Assembly: GCA_030710605.1 (NCBI GenBank)
Contig: CP092884.1
Coordinates: 25,621,711 to 25,685,710, forward strand
Direction of reading: 5' to 3'
Origin: Cordylochernes scorpioides
Lineage: Eukaryota; Arthropoda; Arachnida; Pseudoscorpiones; Chernetidae
DNA: 64,000 nucleotides
Of the stretch, positions 1 through 10,344 are shown one piece after another. Under the pieces are notes generated by a model. It saw only the letters and a list, made by a program, of their open reading frames with translations. It made no database searches and was not told the origin of the DNA. The position numbers and the translations under genes were made by a program. The stretch's first letter is position 1, and each line of letters opens with the position of its first letter.

Positions 1-690
1 GATAGATGGCGCCAGCCATCAGCAACTTTCAGTTGCACGATAAGGAGATGCCTTTTTCTTAATTTATGCACCTTATCCCAGTACAATGTTACATTTGTAC
101 TATTTTTTCACATTGTGTAGCTTGTGTAGCAGCTTCACATCCAAAGACCTGCATGTGGCTCGCAGGTTACCGACCACTAGACTAGGTGAATGATCGACAG
201 CAGCAAACTTAGAAAGAGATATGTAAATAAGGGAGAAACTTACCGAAATTTGCAGCGTGTCCAGCAGTAAAAATCCAAAGTACAATGAGAACCTGCCTAC
301 ATTGCCACGTAATACAGTTGCACGATAAGGAGATGCCTTTTTCTTAATTTATGCACCTTATCCCAGTACAATGTTACATTTGTACTATTTTTTCACATTG
401 TGTAGCGTCCTCACGCAATTCTGGCCTTAACTACCCGTTTCAGGATTTTTCAGGATGCCTTAATGACCAATTTTTTGGTCGTTGAGGTACAGCTTGCACC
501 ACGCTGATGAGGGCCAACAGCCCGAAACGCGTCCGTGGTTAGCTTTTCTTGATTAATCAAGAATGGGTATTTGGCCAATTCTGGAATAATTAAAAATCAA
601 CGAGAATAGTTGATATTTATTCCGATAGATGGCCCCAGCCATCAGCAACTTTCAGTTGCACGATAAGGAGATGCCTTTTTCTTAATATAT
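1..690 (+). repeat. Hammerhead-bearing repeat (retrozyme or PLE terminal-repeat type)
   Basis: A block beginning around 'agttgcacgataaggagatg' occurs three times in direct orientation, near 31, 315 and 654. A complete hammerhead motif lies between copies two and three, so the last two copies bracket one ribozyme at a spacing of about 340 bp. The DNA between copies one and two is different and has no ribozyme. Direct repeats separated by a hammerhead are the known layout of animal retrozymes and of PLE terminal repeats. The same family recurs at 39725-40170. No protein is encoded. The left end runs off the window. Confidence 0.7.
498..539 (+). ncRNA. Hammerhead ribozyme, ACGCGU family
   Basis: All conserved parts are present in order. 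Stem I ACCACG (498-503) pairs with CGTGGT (534-539). The core CTGATGA is at 504-510. Stem II GGGC (511-514) and GCCC (520-523) close a CAACA loop. GAAA is at 524-527. The segment CGCGTC ends at the predicted cleavage site after C533. Stem III is very short and ACGCGT is self-complementary, which fits dimeric hammerheads of PLEs and retrozymes. Activity is inferred, not shown. Confidence 0.87.
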
Positions 691-1431
691 ATATATATAT
701 ACATAAATATTTGCATCGGGCAATGCTCTTCCGCAAACAATAAGGACAAAGCCAGTTAGGCATAAATTAATATAAAGCAATAACACTTATGCAAGAAATG
801 AAACCATTTAAGAACAAATGTTTATATTATCCTTGTTATAACAACAAAATCATGGTCCCAAGTGATGTTGTGATAGTGGGAGAGATTCCACTGTGTGAGA
901 TCCATACATTTACATTAAAACATGGGGATCCTCTTATCCAGAAAAAATAAAGATTGTTATTGACAAGCAATGTTGAAATAAAGTAAAACATTCATGAGAG
1001 GACACTCATGCTAGAGGAAACCTCTCTACAAAGGACAGCTTTCATCCCTCGTTTTTACTAATTAGCAACTCGACGGTAAAAAGACACCACTCTCATGGAC
1101 ACTTTGGCTCTGTAGCTAGATGACCTTTACAGGGAAGTTCTGTATTAAAATTCAAAAATAATTTTTTGAAAGCTGTTATTGTATAAGTTTTCTATGGCAA
1201 TCTTGATTGTTTATCTGTGTTCAATATGCAGGTGAGCACTAAAAATATCAAGAAAACCAAAACTCAATTTTGTATTGTTTCTAATCAGTCTTGATTGTGA
1301 ACTATCAGTCTTGTGATTGTCCAAGCAGAACACAATAGAAAGTTGGTTGCAATCTTTAGTTTATTGTATCTTCTAGTTATTGTGGTCAAGATAAAATTGA
1401 ACTTTTTCCTTTCATAGCAAGAGTACTGTGG
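690..1431. other. Stretch without recognisable genes
   Basis: AT-rich sequence with a short TA dinucleotide run near 685-705. Around 1001-1130 there is a decayed fragment resembling the pogo-like MITEs seen later in the window (words such as 'aaaggacagc' and 'actaattagcaact'). No open frame with recognisable protein and no RNA gene was seen. Confidence 0.5.
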
Positions 1432-1479
1432 ATGGAGGAAATAGGAACAAAGGATTTTAAACTTCTCCATCAGAGCAAG

Positions 1480-2055
1480 GGAGAGATTACACAATGGGGT
1501 AGTTTGTACTGCCAGAGCATGGCAGAGGATAAACAATGGGGTAGTTTTCACTGCCAGAACATGGCAGAGGATAAACAATGGGTATTTTTCACTGCCAGAA
1601 CATGGCAGAGGGGAAACAATGGGGTAGTTTTCACTGCCAGAACATGGCAGAAGGGAAACAATGGGGTAGTTTTCACCGCCAGAACATGGCAAAAGGGAAA
1701 CATTGGGGTAGTTTGTACTGCCAGAACATGGCAGAAGGGAAACATTGGGGTAGTTTGCACTGCCAGAACATGGCAGAGGGGGAACAATGGGGTAGTTTTC
1801 ACTGCCAGAACATGGCAGAAGGGAAACATTGGATTAGTTTTCACTGCCAAAACCTGGCAGAGAGGAAACAATGGGGTAGTTTGCACTGCCAGAACATGGC
1901 AAAAGAGAAACAATGGGGTAGTTTGCACTGCTAGAACTTGGCAGAGGGGATACAATGGGGTAGGTTTCTCTGCCAGAACATGACAGAAGGAAAAAATCTG
2001 GTAGTTTCTCCATTACCAGAACATGGCAGAGGGGAAACAATTGGGTAGTTCATCC
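1480..2055. repeat. 42-bp minisatellite with palindromic unit
   Basis: About 13 to 14 head-to-tail copies of a unit close to 42 bp. Successive CTGCCAG anchors lie at 1510, 1552, 1592, 1634, 1676 and 1718. Each unit holds the inverted repeat CTGCCA-gaaca-TGGCAG. Because 42 is divisible by three and the unit lacks stops, several frames stay open on both strands; one plus-strand frame would give a 14-residue repeat (GNNGVVFTARTWQK-like). I read the open frames as a by-product of the repeat length rather than a gene. Confidence 0.9.
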
Positions 2056-2272
2056 ATACTATATACCATAACTTCACCAGAAAATTTGTAATTATAATTT
2101 GTACATATATAAAGTTCTCTTTTAGGCTTCCTTTTCCTAATGTACTCAGGCTTCCGTAGAAAATCTGTTATCATTTTTAACCGAGGTATATCTACCTGTT
2201 GAACACAGATTTAATCTTCACTTTTTTCACTCTGTATACTGTCAATACAATTCAGTATCTGTGGTTTGACAG

Positions 2273-2353
2273 GAGGAGTCCAGCTACAAAGATGCCACCC
2301 TAGGCGTAGATGAATCCTCCTCAGAAGATGAAGAATTGTACTTTATCTCATAG
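2273..2353 (+). CDS. Probable terminal exon of a host gene (unidentified)
   Basis: After a pyrimidine-rich stretch and the acceptor 'ggtttgacag', an 81-nt open frame runs to a TAG at 2351-2353. The 26 residues begin EESSYKD, continue through an acidic serine cluster (DESSSEDEE) and end ELYFIS. Codon use and GC content differ from the surrounding AT-rich DNA, as expected for a host exon. A flexible acidic C-terminus is all the sequence shows, and I do not recognise the protein. AATAAA-like signals occur further downstream. The upstream exons must lie outside the window or be hidden among repeats. Alternative: a chance open frame. Confidence 0.55.
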   Translation, partial: EESSYKDATLGVDESSSEDEELYFIS

Positions 2354-3438
2354 AACCCCCTGCACTCTCCATCTCTTATAGAATGAAATTTGCCAAGCCA
2401 CAAAATTATCTCGCATTTTTACATCCAAAATCTCCATAGTTATATGACCAAGTCATAGTAGAATCTACCATGAGAAACCATAGCCTTAAGTCATGTTAAT
2501 ACTCCTGGTGTCTAACTTTAACTCCTATTTAATGTTTTTATATAAGAGTATATTTGATGACATAATTTTTATTTGGATTAAATTCTTTTATTGCTTAATA
2601 ATGAAAGAGTTGTCAGAAAATCTAGGTAATGTAAATGATATTATCGACGAAAATCTGCATGCGACCTTCCGAGTAAACACAATCGGCGAGTTCCTAGTGC
2701 TGCCATATCTTGCCATAGTCTATAATAGATAAGGAGACTCTAAGAAAACTCTTGTTTCAAAGCAGTAAAAGAATTTGATGTCAAGCGTAACCGTTGCTAA
2801 GTGAAACATGTCATATATGCTTTTATATCTCTATATATAATAGGGGTTGTTCCCAACAGAATGTGGATGCTCATGTCAATTGTATATTAAATATCTATAA
2901 AAGTATTGATTCTATCTAGCCAGAGTATTTAGTACAACTTGATTCTTATTACAATAACCACTTGGACTTGGTGTCTTTCCACTCTCTTAATTTCATTCAC
3001 CATCATCTTATATTTTATCATCATTGTGTCTTTTCAAATATCATTTTAAGATTATCTCTCTTAATTTTTTTAAATGTATACACCTTTTTTTAAAGAATAA
3101 AATGAATTTTAATTTTCTATTTGTTTTATTTTTTTATTCCTTTTATTGTTTTTTAGGAAGTTTGTTGTCTATATGTGCTGTTGAAATTTTATTAAGGTTT
3201 ATGAAGTTAGTGATACAATTTGCTCAGAATGCAAATGGCGGCGTTGATAGGTTTGAGTGCAACGTCTGTGTCACAGACCCCCCCTTCCCTGTTTGATTTA
3301 TACCACGGATATTGCTCCCAATGTTCCTCCTAATTCAGTTGGGTCACTGTATCAACCGAATATGCCTCACCACAGCTTCGTGTCAAGACCTCCAATATAT
3401 CACAGAGATATTTAGAAGGTATTCGGGTCTTGTTTTAA
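2354..3438. other. Probable 3' flank, no clear gene
   Basis: AT-rich sequence downstream of the probable last exon, which may include its 3' UTR. Around 3222-3417 the composition becomes more codon-like: two partial frames read NANGGVDRFECNVC and, in another frame, SVGSLYQPNMPHHS ending RDI before a TAG. A frame change between them makes a coding call unsafe. Confidence 0.35.
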
Positions 3439-3709
3439 GGGGGTCGGTGGAAGGATGGTCTAAACCGTTGGCATTAGGAACTTTTTTCTGATTTTGCAAA
3501 AAAAAATGCTCCAATGGCCAAAGTCCAACCCCACCAGCGAGTGCAAGTAACCAAACGGGGCTCTGGCACATTTGTAAGTGCAAAAGTCGAACTGCTTTTC
3601 ACATGTGTAGACATGTGGTGCACTTACAGTCAAAGCAGTCGCCTACTTCTACCCACCATGATTATCATGGCCTGTACCACGTGTACTAGGGATAAGCAAA
3701 AAAAAAAGT
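3439..3709 (+). mobile_element. tRNA-derived SINE copy 1 (head damaged)
   Basis: Shares its body with the copies at 42646-42956 (plus) and 30936-31231 (minus), including 'ccaaacggggctctggcac' and 'cacatgtgtagacatgtgg'. The A-box part of the tRNA-like head ('gtggaaggatggtctaaacc') is present, but the B-box part has been lost by an internal deletion. It ends in an A-rich tail after 'agggataagc'. Confidence 0.75.
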
Positions 3710-4707
3710 CTTATTTTTCACATAGCACATCATGGAAGGTACATATTTACTTGATATTAAACAAAGCACACACTCTGGACTAGACAATCTAAACAATTGT
3801 ATTGACTCTTCTAATCAATTCTTACAGAAAAAAAGATAAAATAAAGTGTCAATATATAAAGGGTAAATAAAAAATGTTGGGAAATATATGTGATAATTTG
3901 TATATAGCACTATGTAACCCCACCACAATCTATGCAATGTATTGTCAAAAGATTTAATAAAAGTTAGGCTTCGTGAAAAAGGGAACAACAATTAACAGGA
4001 TTGCATCATCCAGGAAGTAAAGGTCACTGCCCTGGGCCCATAAAACTAAAGTTAAAAGACCTTCTTCTTCCTGGAAGATTGAAATCATGGCGACAAAGGA
4101 GATACTAAGCCAATCACAGTTAAGCATGACCAATCACCTTTAAGCATGACCAACTAATAGTGAATCAGAAGCAAGCACGTAGAATGATCTCCACCAATGA
4201 GAAGCCGAGAGAGTTAATGACGATGATCTCGGACAAGAAGTTAGGAGAAGGTAGGTGACCGGGCTAGAAGCAAGGTCTGCTCAACTTAGGCTCCAACTAA
4301 GGTAGTGTCCTCTCGATCATGTGAAAGGCAAAGTACCTCCTTCAGTCTCATCACGCTCTCCCTTTCGCAAAGTTTATTTTCTATCCCATCCAGATGTGCT
4401 CGTTATTCCCCTGTGGAAACCCACCATTCGACCAAGACTGCGCCACCAATCACCAATTCAACAATTCACTAGGACTCTCATAGTAAGTCAACAGGATCCC
4501 ACAGTAAGTCGACAGGTTCAACCCGAATATTATAGTAATTCGACAGGAACTCAACCCAATTATTCAATATACAGTTACGAGCGTCATGCGTTCTTCATCT
4601 CTTAATTCTTCAGTCATCTCTGTCACCGTTTTTTTTTTTTGGAATGGTGCTCTCCTATTGGTTGGCTACGATCACGCTACCTTTGCCCTAAGCTTTTTCG
4701 TTTTTGT
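3710..4707. other. No recognisable gene; possible solo LTR
   Basis: A segment starting 'tgttgggaaatatatgtg' near 3874 with an AATAAA near 3955 has the look of an LTR start, but I found no second copy and no matching end. Open frames here show no recognisable domain. Confidence 0.25.
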
Positions 4708-4966
4708 AACTATTGTGTTGGAGCGGGTCGCTTCTTAAATAAATACATATATTAGTTAATAACTAAATGGAATCCTCTCTTCCTTTTTCCCAGTAAGAGA
4801 CGCCTACGGAAGCCAACAGTACATAGACAGATAAAGCACATAGGCTATAGTTATTAACTAATATATGCATTTATTTAAGGCGCCAATTTATAATTGTAAC
4901 AAATAGTATTTGAATAAAAACATTCATTCGGGTAAAACACGGGCGTTGCCCGGGTCATTCGGCTAG
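4708..4966 (+). mobile_element. Helitron 3'-end fragment
   Basis: The right end shows the Helitron 3' signature: a short hairpin (cgggcgttgcccg), a few bases, then CTAG at 4963-4966 followed by T. The last 90 bp match the end of the Helitron at 44391, sharing 'ggcgccaatttataattg'. The left part ('ggagcgggtcgcttc') resembles 'ggagcgggacatttcac' in that other copy. Between these parts a hairpin element has been inserted. The 5' end is not visible. Confidence 0.6.
4736..4879. mobile_element. Hairpin MITE inside the Helitron end
   Basis: Terminal inverted repeats of about 30 bp: 'ttaaataaatacatatatta' at the left and its near-complement at 4849-4879. The element is about 144 bp with no coding capacity. 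It interrupts Helitron sequence that is continuous at 44130-44190. TTAA occurs at both borders and could be a target duplication, but it may equally belong to the repeats. Confidence 0.6.
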
Positions 4967-5018
4967 TGATATATATACAGTTGTATATGTACCAATTTAT
5001 GTAACAAGGTAGGCTACC

Positions 5019-7735
5019 TCACCTTGAGAGAGTCCTTCTCCAGACGGGGGGGGGGCGTGAACTACCGCGTAGATTTTCGTCGATAAGACAACGGCAGAAG
5101 CTGGTCAGCGATGCGGCGTCAGCCAGGGCACTGCACGTTGGCCAAGTGAGAGGAGGGGCAGGGTCAATGAAGTCCCCACTGCAGGCGCTGACCCACCTGG
5201 CAAGAGTCAGAAGGTCGGATGGCCGGAGATGGCAACAGCCACCGATGATGGTGAGGTTCAAGCGCTGAAGTGGTGTAAGCACGGGGTGGTCCAGTGTGAG
5301 GATGTCAGCCCCAGATCTTAAGATGCCGCAACGGGAGACAAGACCCGGATGGAGGGAGATATAGCCACGTACCATTATCGCCCAGCCAGGAGTAGGCATT
5401 GCGGCTGCCACGCAGTGCGGCCTACACGCCTTTGAAGCATGAAAATCGCAGCTGGATGTCGATGAGGCCAAATCCTTCTAGAAAGACGGGTTTCACCAGG
5501 GCGCTACCAGACAACTGGGCGATGTGCTCTGGCCCCCAGAAGAACCGCGCAAAACGGGTTTGGATCTTGTGGATGGTACGGTTGGTAGGCGGGTAGCCGT
5601 GGATGTGATGGACCACTGAGGAGAGCCCCAAAGAGTTGGCGGCTCTGGCCTGTAACTCGCACACCTCGCTATGGCAGCTTCGAGCAGGGCCAGGATATGT
5701 AGCACTTGGGCTGAGTTTTGATGTCCCGGCGTCACATTGCAGCCGAACACCTTTAGCTCGACCCACGACCAGTAGATGCCCAGTGGAGCGTCGTTGCGGG
5801 CACGCCATGCACCCCACCATAGACTTTCGCCCCCTGTTTAAATATCCCTTTATACCCGAGTGCCGGAAGTTCTCGGAGGTGGAAGATACTAGACTGAACT
5901 GCTTCTCACTGTGGTTGAGCAGGACTTTGTTGTCGGAGTAGGCGAGGACATTCCCGGGGCCGAGCACTTTCTCAAGGCGACGCAGTAGAGGGATCTTAGG
6001 AAGGCTGAACATTGTAACGCTGATGGCGCAGCCCTGCCTCACACCGTTCAGAAGCTGGAAGGGTCTGGTGTGGAGGCTTCACGCTCAGACCATCGCGTCC
6101 ACTCCTGCATTGAGGAGGAAAAACCACCCGATGAATATCGATGGCAGCCGCAGCGAGACGATCAGGGACACCAAGAAGCCGCGGTTTAGGGTGTTGAAGG
6201 CAGACTCAAGGTCGTGGAAATGACGGCCAGCGGCGAGCCGATCCTCGCAGCCGCGTCGTCCTCGTCGCAAATGCGCGTGATGTTCCAAGAAGGGGACCTG
6301 CCGGGAACGAAATAGGTCTGTCCCTGGAGTACCAGAACAGGTAGATGGAGCCGCAGACGCTGGAGGAGGAGGTTGCCCAAGACCCACTAGTCCCGCGGGG
6401 AGCGAGATATGTCTGTAGCCACAGAGCCCAGGGACGCCGTGGGACTTGGGGACCAGACAAATGGTGCTGCGCTGCGGAGTTAGGAAACATCGTGGGCGCG
6501 CTTGAGAGCGTCGACGACGAAGTCCTCGTAGGCCATGTAGAACCTTCAGGGCAATTCGTCCCACCCGGGGCCCTTCCGAGCGGCAGATGGCCGTGGCGAT
6601 CTTTCCCGCAGAGATCTCGGGGCGGAGCAAGGTCGGCTCTTCGAGAATGAAGGTGTCGTCGTCCCCGGATGAATTCTGTGGCGGCGTTGGAATCGCACGA
6701 CTGGCTGGCGAAGCGTCGCTGGAAGGTGAAGTAGACCCTGCGTCGCAACTCCGTGCCCCCGATTATGTTGCTTTCTTCGCCGCGGAAGTTCGTCCTTGCA
6801 GGCTGGGGCACGCAAAGCGCGCGCCTGAGGTCGGGCAGTGATAGGTAGCCAGCTTCCGTCGACGCAGCTTCGAGCCTGGCCAGCACGATGTGGTCGTTGT
6901 CAGCGGCGCGAGGGACGTTGAGGGATCTCACCTCCGCCAGGAGCTCGGCCTCGATTGAAGACCAGCTGTTCCACAGATCTTCGCCAGTCATATCCGCGAT
7001 GGCTGCAAAGGTTCTTTCGATTATCGTTGCCAGATGTTCGACAATGAGTCCCGAGCGTAGCATGGCAGCCACGCAGGGTGAAGGAGGCACGCCCAGCTGA
7101 AGGACAGTTCGATGGTCCGAGATCCTGTAGTGGATGGTACTGTACTGGGTGACACGATCCGCGAAGCTCGAAGGAAGAAGGACCCTGTCCAGGCGAGAGG
7201 CGTCAACCCAGCTCCTCCAGTATCTGGCCACTCTGGTTAGAATGTGAGCGGCGTTGAAGAGGGTGGCCGCATCGACGAGGGCTGTCTGATCCAACAGCTT
7301 GGAGAAGGCTTCCACCAAGCTGGATGCTGTGTCGATCGTGTTCTCCTCACTGATGTTTAGGTCGCCCTTTACCCACGAGTTATCCTGGAATGCAGCAGCT
7401 GCGATTATCAGCAGCTGCTGATGCCGCTCACGAGGAATATGAGAGAAGTGGCGATGAACGTCGATGGAGGCGATGAATGTGGCTGGGGCAAAGGACACGC
7501 TACCGCAGGACAGCGAGCCCCGGCGCGAAAACGCAGCTGAACCCTTGATAGCAGTAGGTAGAGGCCACGACTGCAGCGCTGTAACCTAGGCAGAGATCTT
7601 GAGTATCGTCCGGTGACGAGGCGTTGGTCTCCTGGACGAAGGCAATGTTGGCTCAGGAATTGGCCGAGCTCGATGTTCCTCTCGCGGCAAGCCCGCGGAC
7701 GTTGATGGAAACCAGACCCAAGAGGTGATTTTAGA
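5019..7735 (-). pseudogene. LINE endonuclease-reverse transcriptase, frameshifted
   Basis: Reading leftward on the minus strand, the endonuclease starts near 7735 with an INVRGLA motif. It continues in the frame from 7498 with KGDLNISEE and reaches the SDH motif (YRISDHRTV). Reverse transcriptase follows in shifted frames: DLESAFNTLN (motif A), then RQGCAIS (motif B), then AYSDN where AYADD is expected, so the second catalytic aspartate is lost. A C-terminal part with ARFFWG ends near 5019. The enzyme would nick target DNA and copy its own RNA, but several frameshifts and the altered catalytic motif make it non-functional. Confidence 0.75.
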
Positions 7736-8108
7736 GAGTCGTCTGGGTCGCGGGCAGGCAAACCAGCAGCTTCTGGGCTATACTGTGGAGCCCAATATTT
7801 TAGGATCTCCCCGTCTTCTTAAGGAGGTTCTGTAGGCCGGGGACTGACACGAAGGGGTCCATGATTTCACTTTTATCCAGCCCAAGAAATTGTTTTGCTT
7901 TGTTGAAGAGGGAAATGAGATATGTTTGAGCTCTGTTCTTTTAGTTGTTGCTGAGTTTTGGATCCGCCTCTAGAGGAAGGAAAAGCCTGGATTTCATCTT
8001 CCTCCCCAGAGATGGCCTCGATTTGTCCGAATTTCGCTAGCTCGTGCTTGGGTATTGACTTTAGTGTAATCACAAGAGGAGAAGTGGATGCGACAATGCC
8101 TGAGGTGA

Positions 8109-8208
8109 NNNNNNNNNNNNNNNNNNNNNNNNNNNNNNNNNNNNNNNNNNNNNNNNNNNNNNNNNNNNNNNNNNNNNNNNNNNNNNNNNNNNNNNNNNNN
8201 NNNNNNNN
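8109..8208. other. Assembly gap (100 N)
   Basis: Exactly 100 undetermined bases, the usual placeholder for a gap of unknown size. It falls in the 5' part of the GC-rich LINE, so the LINE may be longer or less broken than it appears. Confidence 0.99.
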
Positions 8209-8530
8209 CCGAAGGAGCAGGGGCAGCAGCCACAGTTGAAGACGCAGGAATGGGGGGGAGGGGGGGTGGTAGGCTGTCCGTGGGCGTGGTGGCAAGTGGA
8301 ACTACTTCTATGTTGGAGGGTGTCTACTGGGAGAGTTCTGCAGGCGTCTTTGTATTCAGGAGGAAGTTGGCTCTTTGGTGCCCCTGCTTCAGTCACCATG
8401 AGTATTTAACTCCTTAAGAGAAGAATGCTGGGAGGTTCTCACCCTTGGATTTGATGTCAAGGCGCAATGGCAGCTTCCCAGTTTTATCCCTACATACAGC
8501 AGTAGGAACACCTCTCTCCTGCTGTCCTTA

Positions 8531-10330
8531 TGTTGCGTTCCCGGTTTGGATAGATGAAAAGGGAGGATACACGATGTGACTTATTAAAGTTTCCTTACTT
8601 AAGTATATATATATATAGCAATTTAGGCCAACAACCCCATGTATATAACCCGCAGCAAGACCTTAATGTTGTATAATAGAAGCACAGCTGTCAATGATGC
8701 ACTATCGACATATGTCTTTACATCATCACATGTAATGCAATTTGTGCAAACAGGATAAATAAAGAAAAAAAAAGGGGGGGGGGGAACTCTGTAATTGATT
8801 AAGAGTTTGAGTTAAAGCAGGGATCGAGCATATAATATTGTCAGAACAAAGGTCTAAAGATGGAAACAACCACGACACTAGTATACAATTTCATCAGACA
8901 ACCCATGAAATCGTTATTAAATTGGGCAATCTATAAAAGACTCCTTCTGGAGGTTTAGCAACCCACTGAAGACGCTGGGAGCTATTTCATAGAGGAAAAT
9001 TATAGCAACAGATCTCTATAATTTCTACAGATCAACTGTAAATAGATTCATATTAAGGCATTTTTATAGCCCAAATAACACAAACAATAGTCAAACATAC
9101 AAATCTGTTTGCATCATGCCGTACCCTCCTAACAGCGTAACAATAGCCCGAGGAATCAGAAAATATGGTATAATGGTAAATATGATGGAATAACGCACTG
9201 AAACACATAAAAGTACAAACATTACTAAAACCTGACAGATAGATACCCTCAATGTAGCCCTAATAAAGTCGTAATTTGCAACTGTCGCTGTGTCAATATA
9301 TCACATAAAGCAAAAGGAATGAAATATGTATGAGAGGAAACAAGAAAATTTCTCTAGATATTTATTTAAATAAATTAAAATTTGGGAACATGTCTATACT
9401 GACGAGATATGCTATTTACATAGTAAAATTTAGATAGAGGTGACCTGAAGTTACTTTATAGCCCTTTAGGGCCCATGCGAAATCTAGGTTGGTTACTACA
9501 CAAAAAGGGGGGGGGGGCGCTAAGTCATAATGACAAATGGCTTACCTTTTCTCGAAAGTGCCGGCAAAGGTCTGATCTCCCGTCTGAAGACTGTCCTCTC
9601 ACTGAGCGACTCCGATTCAATCCGCCTTTTGGCAAAGAAACCCTCTTTTATTCATGTCTCTCTCCGTTTTCATTCGCTGCCGCGCCAAAGTTTCTATTGG
9701 CTGGCATTTTCATTCGCCGAAAGAAACACCAATCAGAATGGCCAACGGCTCCAGTATACAATTTCATAGACGCCCCAGGCCTCTCCCATCAAAATAGAAC
9801 ATATAGTATTACCAAAACAAAAAAATCTAAAGAGAGAAACAGCCACGGCACTAGTGTAAAATTTCAGACCCCCAGGCCCCCCCTCCACATGGATTGAAAT
9901 ACTATCCTCCCTTTTCTCGGAACGGTATATATATCGCCCCCCGTCTTGGCTAAAAATCGACCCAGGCCCCTTTTACCTGGACTGTAATGTGATGCTTCCT
10001 TTTTTTCGGGAAGGATATTTATAAGGCTTAGTCTTTTAGAAATCTTCCTTCTCCATTTTTTTTTTCTGGTCACCTTTACCTAAATTTTTGGTGAGGGGAA
10101 TATATGTACATATGGAACAACAGCTTCCAGCGCGGATGTCCCTGGATGTCACTGGTGTCTTCTTCACCAGGCATCAGCTTTCGGCATGGAAGTCCGGTGT
10201 CATCAATTGTCTAGGTTTCTGGGCAAAAGGTGGTCTGTAAGTCTATGTGGGAGGGAAGCCATGTATCCATTTGATTTGATTATACATACGCCTTCTGTTG
10301 GGGTATGGTTACAAAAAACGTGCCCCAACA
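8531..10330 (-). repeat. Gypsy 3' LTR
   Basis: The 1800-bp LTR at the left edge is the 3' LTR of the minus-strand element. It is nearly identical to 22735-24531, differing by a few substitutions, a 2-bp difference near 9563 and homopolymer length. Open frames inside it, such as that at 9475-9897, recur in the other LTR in altered form and are not genes. Confidence 0.95.
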
Positions 10331-10344
10331 ATCCTCCCCCTGCC
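10331..10344 (-). promoter_or_regulatory. Polypurine tract of the Gypsy element
   Basis: On the minus strand the sequence GGCAGGGGGAGGAT directly precedes the 3' LTR. This is the expected primer for plus-strand DNA synthesis in LTR retrotransposons, and its placement confirms the minus orientation. Confidence 0.85.

Larger units (their letters stand above)
5008..8530 (-). mobile_element. Decayed GC-rich LINE, L1/Tx1-like
   Basis: A minus-strand LINE much richer in G+C than its surroundings. The 3' end lies near 5008, directly after the coding part. An apurinic-type endonuclease domain and a reverse transcriptase are present in several frames. The 5' part includes the assembly gap and proline-rich open frames that may be ORF1 remains. 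It stops abruptly at 8530, where the Gypsy LTR begins, and GC-rich sequence resumes at 24536 beyond the Gypsy element. The family call rests on domain order and on motifs such as VRQGC and ARFFWG. It is clearly inactive. Confidence 0.7.

Noticed and set aside
1432..1983. 183-codon open frame (and others on both strands) as a repeat protein gene
   Set aside because: The frames exist only because the minisatellite unit is 42 bp and lacks stops. No start context, domain or non-repetitive part supports a protein.
1480..2055. CRISPR-like array, because units are partly palindromic and regular
   Set aside because: The whole unit repeats with no unique spacers, and the setting is a eukaryotic genome.
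4321..4605. 94-codon plus-strand open frame as a gene
   Set aside because: No domain or splice support and no codon-like contrast with the neighbourhood.
4736..4879. piggyBac-type element based on TTAA borders
   Set aside because: TTAA can be part of the inverted repeat itself and the ends lack the CCC-type start usual for that family.
9475..9897. 140-codon open frame in the LTR as a gene
   Set aside because: It recurs in the other LTR at 23732 with a changed N-terminus caused by a 2-bp difference, so it is not conserved as protein.
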